NCBI GenBank assembly: GCA_947631885.1
Contig: CANRMZ010000076.1
Location: forward strand, 1-6,087
DNA: 6,087 nucleotides
Direction: 5' to 3'
Source of the DNA: an uncultured Bacilli bacterium
Lineage (GTDB): Bacteria; Bacillota_I; Bacilli_A; RF39; UBA660
A model generated the notes under the pieces. It did no database searches and was not told the DNA's origin. It worked only from the letters and a program-made list of their open reading frames with translations. This document shows positions 1-5,602 of the stretch, piece after piece; the stretch's first letter is position 1, and the number at the start of each line of letters is the position of its first letter. The position numbers and the translations under genes are program-made.

Positions 1-1
1 C

Positions 2-994
2 TGCAGTCTTCAGATGCTTAACTATGAAAAAGGTTTAGAGTATAAAAAAGAAAGAGTTAAGAACATCTTAGGAAGAGTTATTGATCTGCCTGAACCTGAA
101 GTTATAGCAAATCCCCATGATAAAGCATACCGCAATAAAATTGAATTAAAGATTCAAGATAAAGAAATAGGCTTTTATGAAAGAAAGACTCATAATTTAA
201 TAGCTATTCATAATTGTCCGATTACTAAAGACTGTATTAATAACTTTTTACCTGAATTAAAACTTATGAATATCACAAATGGTGATGTTATGATTAGGGC
301 TAATTTTAATGATGAACTTTTAATAAGTATTACGACAAGTGATGAAGTTAAACTAAATGAAGAAAATTATCCCGAAAGAAAAGTTGTAGGTATCATAGTT
401 AATGGCAAGACTATCTATGGTGAGAATCATTTTATAGATAAAATCGGCAATTACTTTTTTGATGTATCTTATGATTCGTTCTTTCAAGTAAATAGTTATA
501 TTAACGAAAAATTATTTGATATTATCAAAGCAAACTCTATGGGAAATACTCTGCTCGATTTATACTCTGGAGTAGGCACTTTAGGCATTGTCGCAAGCCA
601 AACCGCCCAAAAAGTATATTCGATAGAGTGTGTGCCAAATGCCGTTTTAAATGGCATTAAAAACGCTAAAATGAATAAGTGTGATAATATAAATTTTATC
701 TTAGGTAATGTTGAAGATAAAATAAAGTTTATTGAGGATAAAGTAGATACTGTGATAGTAGATCCTCCTCGTAAAGGACTTGATGATTTTACGATAAATA
801 AGCTTTTAGAATTTAAACCAAAGAAAATTATTTATATATCTTGTGAGACTGAAAGTCTTGCTAATAATCTTAAAGTTTTAAAAGATTTATACAATTTGGA
901 TAAATTATATATTTTAGATATGTTTAGTTATAGTTATTTAGCAGAATGTGTTTGTATTTTAAATATAAAGGATGGTGGATATGGAGACAATTAG
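2..994 (+). CDS. rlmD: 23S rRNA (uracil-C5)-methyltransferase, RlmD/RlmCD type, 5' end missing
   Basis: This SAM-dependent enzyme of the TrmA/RlmD family makes 5-methyluridine in 23S rRNA; Bacillota members are often dual-site RlmCD. The first ATG (14) is not the true start. The frame is open to the window edge and reads C-S-L-Q before it, which fits the end of the family's CGGCxLQ iron-sulfur motif, so codon 2-4 is probably a cluster cysteine. The N-terminal TRAM domain would lie outside. Numbered from the ATG at 14: HNCPI at 66-70 (fourth cluster Cys, C68), SFFQVN 155-160, SAM-binding DLYSGVG 182-188, DPPRKG 250-255, catalytic Cys C277 in ISCETES, and general-base Glu E311 in LAECV. The catalytic loop usually reads SCNPxT; here it is SCETES, but the cysteine is kept. 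The 3' end overlaps the Nudix gene by 14 bp, suggesting co-transcription. The family is certain; the exact target uridine is not. Confidence 0.95.
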   Translation, partial: CSLQMLNYEKGLEYKKERVKNILGRVIDLPEPEVIANPHDKAYRNKIELKIQDKEIGFYERKTHNLIAIHNCPITKDCINNFLPELKLMNITNGDVMIRANFNDELLISITTSDEVKLNEENYPERKVVGIIVNGKTIYGENHFIDKIGNYFFDVSYDSFFQVNSYINEKLFDIIKANSMGNTLLDLYSGVGTLGIVASQTAQKVYSIECVPNAVLNGIKNAKMNKCDNINFILGNVEDKIKFIEDKVDTVIVDPPRKGLDDFTINKLLEFKPKKIIYISCETESLANNLKVLKDLYNLDKLYILDMFSYSYLAECVCILNIKDGGYGDN

Positions 995-1448
995 AACGAC
1001 ATTATTACTTATTGTAAAAGATGATATGATAATGCTTGCTAAGAAGAAAAAAGGGTTTGGCGAAGGCAAATATAATGGCGTTGGAGGAAAGCTTGAAGAA
1101 GGGGAGAGCGTTGAAGAAGCCCTTATAAGAGAAACTAAAGAAGAAATAAATATAACTCCTTTAGATTATGAAAAAGTGGGCGTAGTTAGCTTTGATGAAG
1201 ATTATAAAGGTAAACGCTCAAGACTTGAATTTCACCTATACACTTGTTCTAGATGGGAGGGAGATTTAAAAGAAACTGAAGAGATGGAACCTCATTGGTT
1301 TAATATAAAAGAAATTCCTTATGATGAAATGTTCCCTGATGATAAACACTGGCTTCCTTATGTTCTTGAAGGCCATAAGTTTAATGCTTATTTTAATTTT
1401 GATGATGATTGGAATATCATTGATAAACAAATTGATATAATAAGTTAA
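981..1448 (+). CDS. MTH1-like Nudix hydrolase (oxidised purine nucleotide diphosphatase)
   Basis: Probable nucleotide-pool sanitising enzyme that cleaves oxidised purine dNTPs such as 8-oxo-dGTP to the monophosphate. The start at 981 (METIRTTLL) is preferred over 972 because AAAGGA at 967-972 is then correctly spaced. The product is 155 aa, near the length of MTH1/NUDT1. Numbered from 981: KKKKGFGEGKYNGVGGK at about 21-37 matches the MTH1 signature, and the Nudix box spans 36-58 (GGKLEEGES...RETKEEINI), with the metal-binding REXXEE intact. The usual Gly near the box end is Asn57. The C-terminus HWFNIKEIPYDEMFPDDKHW parallels the MTH1 segment with its two base-recognising Asp residues (D120, D121 here); the MTH1 Trp just before them is Phe118. 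It is the last gene of its operon, followed by hairpins at 1494-1554. The substrate is inferred from family resemblance. Confidence 0.94.
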   Translation: METIRTTLLLIVKDDMIMLAKKKKGFGEGKYNGVGGKLEEGESVEEALIRETKEEINITPLDYEKVGVVSFDEDYKGKRSRLEFHLYTCSRWEGDLKETEEMEPHWFNIKEIPYDEMFPDDKHWLPYVLEGHKFNAYFNFDDDWNIIDKQIDIIS

Positions 1449-1454
1449 CTCAAG

Positions 1455-1483
1455 TTGTAATTTATTTAAATTAGTACTATAAT
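1455..1483 (+). promoter_or_regulatory. Candidate sigma-A promoter for a short + strand RNA
   Basis: TTGTAA at 1455-1460, a 17-bp spacer, then a perfect TATAAT at 1478-1483, just after the Nudix stop codon. Transcription would start near 1490 and meet the T-run terminator at about 1555, giving an RNA of roughly 65 nt with no meaningful ORF. The -35 box matches consensus at 4 of 6 positions. In such AT-rich DNA a TATAAT can occur by chance, so confidence is moderate. Confidence 0.45.
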
Positions 1484-1489
1484 AATAAA

Positions 1490-1555
1490 TGAAGGAAGTG
1501 CATTAGCACTTGCCTTGTTGGCTAAGCACCGGTTCGAGCAACCGGAGCTTTTTTA
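1490..1555 (+). ncRNA. Candidate small antisense RNA (putative type I antitoxin)
   Basis: This predicted transcript of about 65 nt lies between the promoter at 1455-1483 and the intrinsic terminator. It holds two hairpins. The first is GGAAGTGC-ATTA-GCACTTgCC (1494-1514, one bulged G); the second is the terminator stem (1524-1550). It converges on the - strand peptide gene at 1584-1670 and would be fully complementary to that mRNA's 3' UTR if the mRNA reads to about 1490. This geometry is known from type I toxin-antitoxin pairs such as TxpA/RatA and the Fst par locus. The alternative is that these hairpins simply form the 3' end of the Nudix operon mRNA. I do not recognise it as a known RNA family. 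Confidence 0.4.
1524..1554 (+). terminator. Intrinsic terminator after the Nudix gene / small RNA
   Basis: AAGC-A-CCGGTT (1524-1534), loop CGAGC, AACCGG-A-GCTT (1540-1550): ten paired bases around one A-A mismatch, followed by an uninterrupted T-run to 1554. It is a strong + strand terminator. Read on the - strand, the same stem is preceded by an A-rich tract but lacks a following T-run, so it would terminate poorly there. The neighbouring hairpin at 1494-1514, followed on the - strand by T-rich sequence, could serve that direction. Confidence 0.85.
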
Positions 1556-1583
1556 TTTTACCGGAAACCCCCTTATAGTTAAA

Positions 1584-1670
1584 CTATAGTTGTATTAACA
1601 AGAGAAGAATAATCAAAAGAAGTAGGAAAATAATAATGTAGAGAATCCGAATATGAGAATCCTTTTTCAT
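1584..1670 (-). CDS. Small hydrophobic single-span membrane peptide (candidate type I toxin)
   Basis: This 28-aa ORF starts with ATG at 1670 and stops with TAG at 1586-1584. It begins MKKDSHIR, a charged N-terminus, followed by 18 residues made only of Ile, Leu, Phe and Tyr (9-26), and ends QL. It has one predicted membrane helix and no export cleavage site. Expression signals are unusually good for so short a frame: GGAGGAG at 1683-1677 lies 6 nt from the ATG, and a near-consensus promoter sits at 1764-1736. The peptide resembles, in kind only, the tiny hydrophobic toxins of type I systems (Ibs, Fst, TxpA/BsrG); I see no sequence match to a named family. Its gene faces the short + strand RNA at 1490-1555. 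Alternatives are a small membrane regulator, or a chance frame in pyrimidine-rich DNA, though the promoter and ribosome site argue against chance. Confidence 0.55.
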   Translation of the reverse strand: MKKDSHIRILYIIIFLLLLIILLLLIQL

Positions 1671-1676
1671 CTACAT
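1636..1676 (-). promoter_or_regulatory. Inverted repeat covering the start codon of the small peptide
   Basis: In the mRNA, ATGTAGA (1676-1670, spanning the SD-start spacer and the A of the start codon) is perfectly complementary to TCTACAT (1642-1636) inside the coding region. Folding would put the start codon at the base of a hairpin and restrict ribosome entry, a control common in type I toxin mRNAs. The 7-bp pairing is seen directly; its use is inference. Between the arms, GGATTCTC occurs twice, 6 nt apart. Confidence 0.4.
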
Positions 1677-1693
1677 CTCCTCCATTCTAGCTC

Positions 1694-1728
1694 GAAGTTA
1701 AAATGAAGGCAGGCCCTAATGCAACTTC
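1694..1728 (-). promoter_or_regulatory. 5'-terminal stem-loop of the small-peptide mRNA leader
   Basis: The predicted 5' end (about 1729) begins GGAAGTT. GAAGTT (1728-1723) pairs with AACTTC (1699-1694), enclosing an inner AGG/CCT stem. A hairpin flush with the 5' end of the roughly 59-nt leader could stabilise the mRNA. The complement of this stretch resembles a Cas9 tracrRNA (see findings). Confidence 0.4.
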
Positions 1729-1735
1729 CAAAGCC

Positions 1736-1764
1736 ATATTACAAAAGAAAAAAATAAATGTCAA
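1736..1764 (-). promoter_or_regulatory. Near-consensus sigma-A promoter for the small peptide
   Basis: On the - strand, a perfect TTGACA (1764-1759), a 17-bp T-rich spacer and TAATAT (1741-1736, 4 of 6 matches). Transcription should start near 1729, giving a leader of about 59 nt before the ATG at 1670. It is the best promoter-like sequence in the window. The -35 box lies at the very edge of the inverted-repeat-rich stretch 1759-1860. Confidence 0.6.
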
Positions 1765-1860
1765 ATGATCAAAAATGCAAATTGGAGCACCAAAATGGCC
1801 TTTTTGATCAAATTTTTGCAAAAAAGTGGCAATTTGGTTAACCAAATCAGTAGTTTTGGT
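1759..1860. repeat. Inverted-repeat-dense segment, possible insertion-sequence end
   Basis: About 100 bp with many perfect inverted repeats: TGATCAAAAA (1766-1775) with TTTTTGATCA (1801-1810); CAAATTG (1778-1784) with CAATTTG (1830-1836); ACCAAAA (1789-1795) with TTTTGGT (1854-1860); palindromes TTTTTGCAAAAA (1813-1824) and ATTTGGTTAACCAAAT (1832-1847). Several pairings exclude one another. The TGTCA tip with nested GATCAAAA repeats recalls the multiple terminal repeats of IS21-family elements, but no transposase frame is present, so it would be a remnant. It could instead be an operator region for the divergent peptide gene and the PopT operon. Confidence 0.35.
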
Positions 1861-1891
1861 AAAATTTATATTTTTTTAAAAATTTTTTTAG

Positions 1892-1897
1892 TATAAT
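1892..1897 (+). promoter_or_regulatory. Possible -10 box of the PopT-flavoprotein operon
   Basis: TATAAT at 1892-1897 follows a long A/T tract (1861-1890) that could act as an UP-like element, but no recognisable -35 box lies 16-18 bp upstream. Initiation here would give a leader of only about 12 nt, starting at the ribosome binding site. TAAAAT at 1860-1865 is an alternative, with TTGGTT 20 bp upstream. Either is weak evidence. Confidence 0.25.
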
Positions 1898-1915
1898 TAA
1901 TTAAAGGTGAAGTAT

Positions 1916-2803
1916 ATGGAATATATAATTAATTTTATTAGGGGATTTTTTATGGCTTTAGCCGATAGTGTACCAGGTGTTTCTGGGGGAACTATAGCTT
2001 TTGTATTAGGCTTTTATGATAATTTTATTGCCGCTTTAGATGATCTTTTTAGAGGTGATTTTAAAAAGAAGAAAAAGGCTTTCTTTTATCTATTTAAGAT
2101 AGGTATAGGTTGGGTAGTAGGCTTTATTCTTGCAGCTTCATTTCTTTCTAGTTTATTTGAAAATCATATCTATGAACTATCTTCTTTATTTTTAGGCTTT
2201 ATTATTGTATCTCTTCCTTATATCATTAAGGAAGAATTAAAAGCATTAAAAGGTAAATATTATAATATTGTTTGGTTTTTCATAGGTTTATTATTCGTTG
2301 TAGGCATTACGCTACTTAATGGCACTGATATTTTAAATATTAATTTAACAAATCCTAACTTAATGAGTTATATATATACTTTCTTAGTTGCAGCCGTTGC
2401 GATATGTGCGATGGTTTTGCCAGGCATATCTGGGTCTACGGTTTTACTTATCTTTGGCCTTTATGTTCCGATTATGGCAAAGATTAAGATTTTACTTGGC
2501 TTTGATTTTTCCGTATTTCCTATCTTATTTGTCTTTGGTTTAGGAGTTATCTTTGGCATTTTCTCGTTTGCTAAAATCGTACGTAGAAGCTTAGAAAAAA
2601 ATCGTGGTGCGGTCATCTATGTTATATTAGGTATGATGGTAGGATCTGTTTATGCCATTATAATGGGACCTACCACTTTAGAAAAGGCTCTTCCAATGCT
2701 TTCTTTTGATACTTTTAATATTCCGATGTTCTTGCTTGGCATAGTTATCATTATTGCTTTAGAAAAATCGAAAGATATTTTAGCTAAAAAGAGGATCAAA
2801 TGA
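1916..2803 (+). CDS. popT: DUF368 family polyprenyl-phosphate transporter (PopT-like)
   Basis: Integral membrane protein of the DUF368 family. Characterised members (PopT) return undecaprenyl phosphate across the membrane for reuse in cell-wall synthesis. I chose ATG 1916 (295 aa) because AAAGGTG at 1903-1909 then serves as the ribosome site; GTG at 1907 would add three residues and overlap it. From 1916, the two diagnostic loops are PGVSGGT at 20-26 and LPGISGS at 168-174, a repeated motif reflecting the internal duplication of the fold. Roughly eight to ten hydrophobic segments follow, including about 55-80, 86-104, 117-135, 151-190, 198-219, 231-251 and 269-283, with a lysine-rich loop near 50-54 and a basic C-terminus KKRIK. 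Length is normal. The TGA stop overlaps the next ATG (ATGA), implying translational coupling. The family is sure; the exact lipid substrate is inferred. Confidence 0.93.
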   Translation: MEYIINFIRGFFMALADSVPGVSGGTIAFVLGFYDNFIAALDDLFRGDFKKKKKAFFYLFKIGIGWVVGFILAASFLSSLFENHIYELSSLFLGFIIVSLPYIIKEELKALKGKYYNIVWFFIGLLFVVGITLLNGTDILNINLTNPNLMSYIYTFLVAAVAICAMVLPGISGSTVLLIFGLYVPIMAKIKILLGFDFSVFPILFVFGLGVIFGIFSFAKIVRRSLEKNRGAVIYVILGMMVGSVYAIIMGPTTLEKALPMLSFDTFNIPMFLLGIVIIIALEKSKDILAKKRIK

Positions 2804-3999
2804 AAACAATTGTTGTTGGCGGAGGAGCTTCAGGTTTAATTGCCGCGTTAAAAGCTAGGGAAAATAGTGAAGTTATAATTTTAGAAAAGAATGATAAACT
2901 TGGTAAAAAACTTCTTTTAACAGGTAATGGTCATTGTAATTATTGGAATAAAGAAATTGATATAACTAAGTATGAATCAGATTCTTTAGAAACATTAAAA
3001 AGTATTATAACGGAAGATAATATTAATGAAGTATATAAATATTTATATAGTTTAGGTATTTACCCAAGAGAAAAAGATGGGTATATATATCCATATTCCA
3101 ATCAAGCATATAGTTTTAGAGAAGTATTAGAGCAAAATATCCTTAAAAAGGGTATTAAAGTTATATATAATGTCAAAGTAACCGATGTTAGAAAAGAAAA
3201 TGATAAGTTTATAATAACTTATAATGATACTGAAACTATAACATGTGATAAACTTATTATAAGTGCAGGCTCTGTGTCATATTCTAAGACGGGTTCTACG
3301 GGCGATTTATATCCAATCCTAGAAAATCTAGGCCATAAGCTAAATCCTTTGTATCCGGCTTTAACGAGCCTTAAATGCGATGCTGATTTTACGAAAATAT
3401 GGTCAGGAATTAGAACGGATGCTAAGGTTAGTATTTATGTAAACGATAAACTAAAAAAAGAAGAAGTGGGCGAGGTTCAACTTACCGATTATGGCATCAG
3501 TGGCGTCTGTGTCTTTAATTTAAGTAGTATTGCTTCATCCCATATGGATGAAAAGGTAAAAGTAGTAATTAACTTTCTTCCCAATATAACTGACTTTGAA
3601 GATTTTCTTTATCAAAGAAGTAAAGATCTTCCGGATGCAACTATGGAAGAAATGTTTGAAAGCATCTTTAGTTATAAACTAAATGATATTTTTTTTCATA
3701 ATGCTCATATAAATAGTAAAGCATATTATAAAAGTTTAACAACATCAGAGATTAATAACCTTAAAGAAGTTATGACCCATCTTGAACTTAATATCACAGG
3801 AACTGGTGATTTTGCAAAAGCTCAAGTTTGTAAAGGTGGCATATCTTTAATGGATATTAATCCATTTTCTATGGAATCTAAAAAGGTAAGTAATTTATTT
3901 ATAACGGGTGAAATTCTTGATGTAAATGGGATATGTGGTGGCTATAACTTAGCTTTTGCTTTTATAACCGGTTATATCGCAGGAGATCATCATGCTTAG
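2800..3999 (+). CDS. FAD-dependent oxidoreductase, HI0933/BaiN family (COG2081)
   Basis: Soluble flavoprotein of the HI0933/BaiN family, whose cellular substrate is generally unknown (some members reduce bile-acid intermediates). Length (399 aa) is normal. Visible motifs: dinucleotide-binding VVGGGASG at 5-12 with Glu29 at the end of strand 2; GKKLLLTGNGHCN at 35-47, where the usual Arg before Cys is His45; SAGSVSYSKTGSTGD at 155-169; GEVQLTDYGISG at 224-235; and the C-terminal FAD motif GEILDVNGICGGYNLAFAF at 370-388. The ATG overlaps the PopT stop, with GAGGA at 2791-2795 as ribosome site, and its own stop overlaps the next gene by 8 bp, so three genes form one coupled operon. Nothing in the sequence identifies the substrate. 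Annotation as BaiN would be over-specific. Confidence 0.93.
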   Translation: MKTIVVGGGASGLIAALKARENSEVIILEKNDKLGKKLLLTGNGHCNYWNKEIDITKYESDSLETLKSIITEDNINEVYKYLYSLGIYPREKDGYIYPYSNQAYSFREVLEQNILKKGIKVIYNVKVTDVRKENDKFIITYNDTETITCDKLIISAGSVSYSKTGSTGDLYPILENLGHKLNPLYPALTSLKCDADFTKIWSGIRTDAKVSIYVNDKLKKEEVGEVQLTDYGISGVCVFNLSSIASSHMDEKVKVVINFLPNITDFEDFLYQRSKDLPDATMEEMFESIFSYKLNDIFFHNAHINSKAYYKSLTTSEINNLKEVMTHLELNITGTGDFAKAQVCKGGISLMDINPFSMESKKVSNLFITGEILDVNGICGGYNLAFAFITGYIAGDHHA

Positions 4000-4807
4000 A
4001 GTAAGACAAATTAAAGTCTCTGTTTTAAAAGATAGTCCTGATGCTTTAAAAGAAAGTATTTTAAATAAACTAAAGATTCATGAAGATGAATTAAAAGATT
4101 ACACTATTTTAAAAAAGTCTATCGATGCTCGTAATAAAGATAATATTAATTTTATCTATGAGGTTAAGGTAGATGTTGTAAATGAAGATAAACTTTTAAA
4201 GAAAAATTCTAATGATATTATTTTGTTTGAACAAAAAGAATATAGGGCTCCTTTAAAAGGAGATACTTTATTAAACCATCGCCCCGTTGTTATAGGAAGT
4301 GGTCCCGCGGGTCTTTTTTGTGCTCTTGTTTTAGCCGAAAATAACTATAAGCCGATTATTATTGAACGGGGCAAAAAAGTTGAAGATCGAGTTAAAGACG
4401 TTGAACTATTTTGGCAAAAAGGAATATTAAATCTGATTAGTAATGTTCAGTTCGGTGAAGGTGGTGCTGGTACTTTTTCTGATGGTAAATTAAATACCTT
4501 AATAAAAGATAGTGAAGGACTTGGTCAAAAAGTATTAGAAACATTTGTAAAATATGGTGCTCCCGAAGAAATATTATATATAAATAAGCCTCATATAGGT
4601 ACTGATCTTTTACAAAGCATTATCAGAAATATGCGTGAGGATATTATTTCCATGGGTGGCACTTTCTTTTTCGAAGAAACTTTTGAAGATTTAACTTGTG
4701 AAAACAATACATTAAAGCAAATTAAAACTAGTAAGCAAATTTTAGATACTGATGTACTAGTTTTAGCCATTGGCCATAGTGCTAGAGATACTTTTTATGT
4801 TAAATAA
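3992..4807 (+). CDS. FAD-dependent dehydrogenase COG2509, N-terminal part of a frameshifted gene
   Basis: First half of an uncharacterised FAD-dependent dehydrogenase (COG2509, often called NAD(FAD)-utilizing dehydrogenase). The ATG lies 5 nt after AGGAGA (3981-3986) and overlaps the previous stop. An N-terminal alpha/beta domain (about 1-95) precedes the Rossmann motif VVIGSGPAG at 99-107, with Glu125 as probable ribose ligand. The family signature FGEGGAGTFSDGKLNT is at 154-169, HIGTD at 201-205 and GHSARDTF at 261-268. After DTF the frame leaves the family pattern (YVK) and stops at 4807. The missing half continues in the +1 frame from about 4797 with perfect family motifs. If translated as read, the product (271 aa) would lack the C-terminal FAD-binding segment and be inactive. 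Confidence 0.9.
   Translation: MLRVRQIKVSVLKDSPDALKESILNKLKIHEDELKDYTILKKSIDARNKDNINFIYEVKVDVVNEDKLLKKNSNDIILFEQKEYRAPLKGDTLLNHRPVVIGSGPAGLFCALVLAENNYKPIIIERGKKVEDRVKDVELFWQKGILNLISNVQFGEGGAGTFSDGKLNTLIKDSEGLGQKVLETFVKYGAPEEILYINKPHIGTDLLQSIIRNMREDIISMGGTFFFEETFEDLTCENNTLKQIKTSKQILDTDVLVLAIGHSARDTFYVK
4790..4801 (+). other. Frameshift site in the COG2509 dehydrogenase gene
   Basis: The sequence reads ACTTTTTATGTT. Family proteins continue from RDTF through one variable residue to ML. Removing one T from the five-T run (4792-4796) gives DTF-ML; restoring a lost AT (TATATG shortened to TATG) gives DTF-Y-ML, which fits the usual spacing better. Either restores one continuous frame of about 523-524 codons. 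Homopolymer sequencing error, true mutation and recoding are all open; I see no stimulatory structure or RF2-like recoding signal. Confidence 0.75.
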
Positions 4808-5564
4808 TTATCTTGATATTAAATCTAAACCATTTGCCATAGGGGTTAGAATATCGCATCCTCAGAAATGGATTAATGAAAATCAATATGGCCCTATGGC
4901 TAAATATTTACCACCTGCGGATTATAAGCTAACTTATGAGGCTCAAAGTGGAAGGGGAGTATATTCTTTTTGCATGTGCCCCGGTGGTTTTGTTGTAAAC
5001 TCATCAAGCGAAGATAAAGCTTTGTGCATCAATGGTATGAGTAATTATAAAAGAGATGAGGCAAATGCCAATAGTGCTATTATTGTTACTATAGATAGTA
5101 AAGATTATGGTGACAATCCTTTAAGTGGTATTGAGTTTCAAAGAAAGCTCGAACATCTGGCTTATGAAAAAGGGGAGGGCTTTATTCCTACCCAAAGATG
5201 GGAAGATTTTAAAAATAATACTTCTTCGAAAGCTTTAGGAAGTATTAATCCAATTTATAAAGGAAACTATCATTTAGCCAATCTTCATGAAATACTTCCT
5301 GATTATATTTGCCACGACTTAATTGAAGCAATAGATAACTTCGGTCGCAAGATAAAAGGCTTTAATGATAACGATGCTTTGGTAAGCGCTGTAGAAAGCC
5401 GAACTTCATCACCAGTTAGGATAATGCGTGATGAAACCTTAATGACTAATATAAAGGGAATATATCCTTGTGGTGAAGGGGCAGGATATGCCGGAGGCAT
5501 AACCAGCAGTGCTATTGATGGCATTAAGGTGGCTCATAGTATTATTGAAAATTATTATATTTAA
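4797..5564 (+). CDS. FAD-dependent dehydrogenase COG2509, C-terminal part of a frameshifted gene
   Basis: Second half of the COG2509 dehydrogenase. The frame is open from 4770 (TTG), but residues before the ATG at 4797 do not fit the family, so homology begins there (255 residues). No convincing ribosome site precedes 4797, so independent translation is unlikely. Motifs from 4797: KPFAIGVRI at 11-19 (usually followed by EHPQ, here SHPQ), RGVYSFCMCPGG at 53-64, NGMS at 79-82, NANSA at 90-94, ESRTSSPVRI at 200-209, and the C-terminal FAD-contact motif YPCGEGAGYAGGI at 223-235. All are intact, so the gene has not decayed beyond the single shift, which points to a recent mutation or a sequencing error. 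The TAA at 5562-5564 ends at the first base of the terminator stem. Confidence 0.88.
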   Translation: MLNNYLDIKSKPFAIGVRISHPQKWINENQYGPMAKYLPPADYKLTYEAQSGRGVYSFCMCPGGFVVNSSSEDKALCINGMSNYKRDEANANSAIIVTIDSKDYGDNPLSGIEFQRKLEHLAYEKGEGFIPTQRWEDFKNNTSSKALGSINPIYKGNYHLANLHEILPDYICHDLIEAIDNFGRKIKGFNDNDALVSAVESRTSSPVRIMRDETLMTNIKGIYPCGEGAGYAGGITSSAIDGIKVAHSIIENYYI

Positions 5565-5596
5565 AAAGGATTGGTAATTAATAAACCAATCCTTTT
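5564..5596. terminator. Bidirectional intrinsic terminator between convergent genes
   Basis: A perfect 12-bp stem, AAAAGGATTGGT (5564-5575) with ACCAATCCTTTT (5585-5596) around a 9-nt AT loop. The T-rich arm serves the + strand operon, and the complementary A-rich arm (extended to five) gives a T-run on the - strand. The first stem base is the last base of the dehydrogenase stop codon, and the - strand ORF stops 7 bp away at 5603, so it ends both transcripts. Confidence 0.9.
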
Positions 5597-5602
5597 AACT
5601 TA

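Noticed and set aside
1..6. CTGCAG at the left edge as a possible cloning junction.
   Set aside because: A single restriction-type hexamer is expected by chance, and the codons across it fit the RlmD family.
1489..1506. Five-codon + strand frame (MKEVH) at the start of the candidate small RNA.
   Set aside because: It has no Shine-Dalgarno site and is too short to judge; it falls in a hairpin and is more simply structural RNA.
1520..1552. GGTTCGAGC at 1531-1539 looks like a tRNA T-loop.
   Set aside because: The flanks pair as CCGGTT/AACCGG with a 5-nt loop followed by a T-run, not as a 5-bp T-stem with a 7-nt loop, and there is no acceptor stem, D-arm or anticodon arm.
1766..1897. 43-codon + strand frame (MIKNANWSTKMAF...) in the inverted-repeat segment.
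   Set aside because: No ribosome site precedes it, it runs through palindromes and A/T tracts into the possible PopT promoter, and it shows no recognisable motif.
5303..5524. 73-codon - strand frame inside the dehydrogenase gene.
   Set aside because: It is antisense to strongly conserved COG2509 motifs (ESRTSSPVRI, GEGAGYAGG), has no supporting ribosome site, and is a shadow frame.
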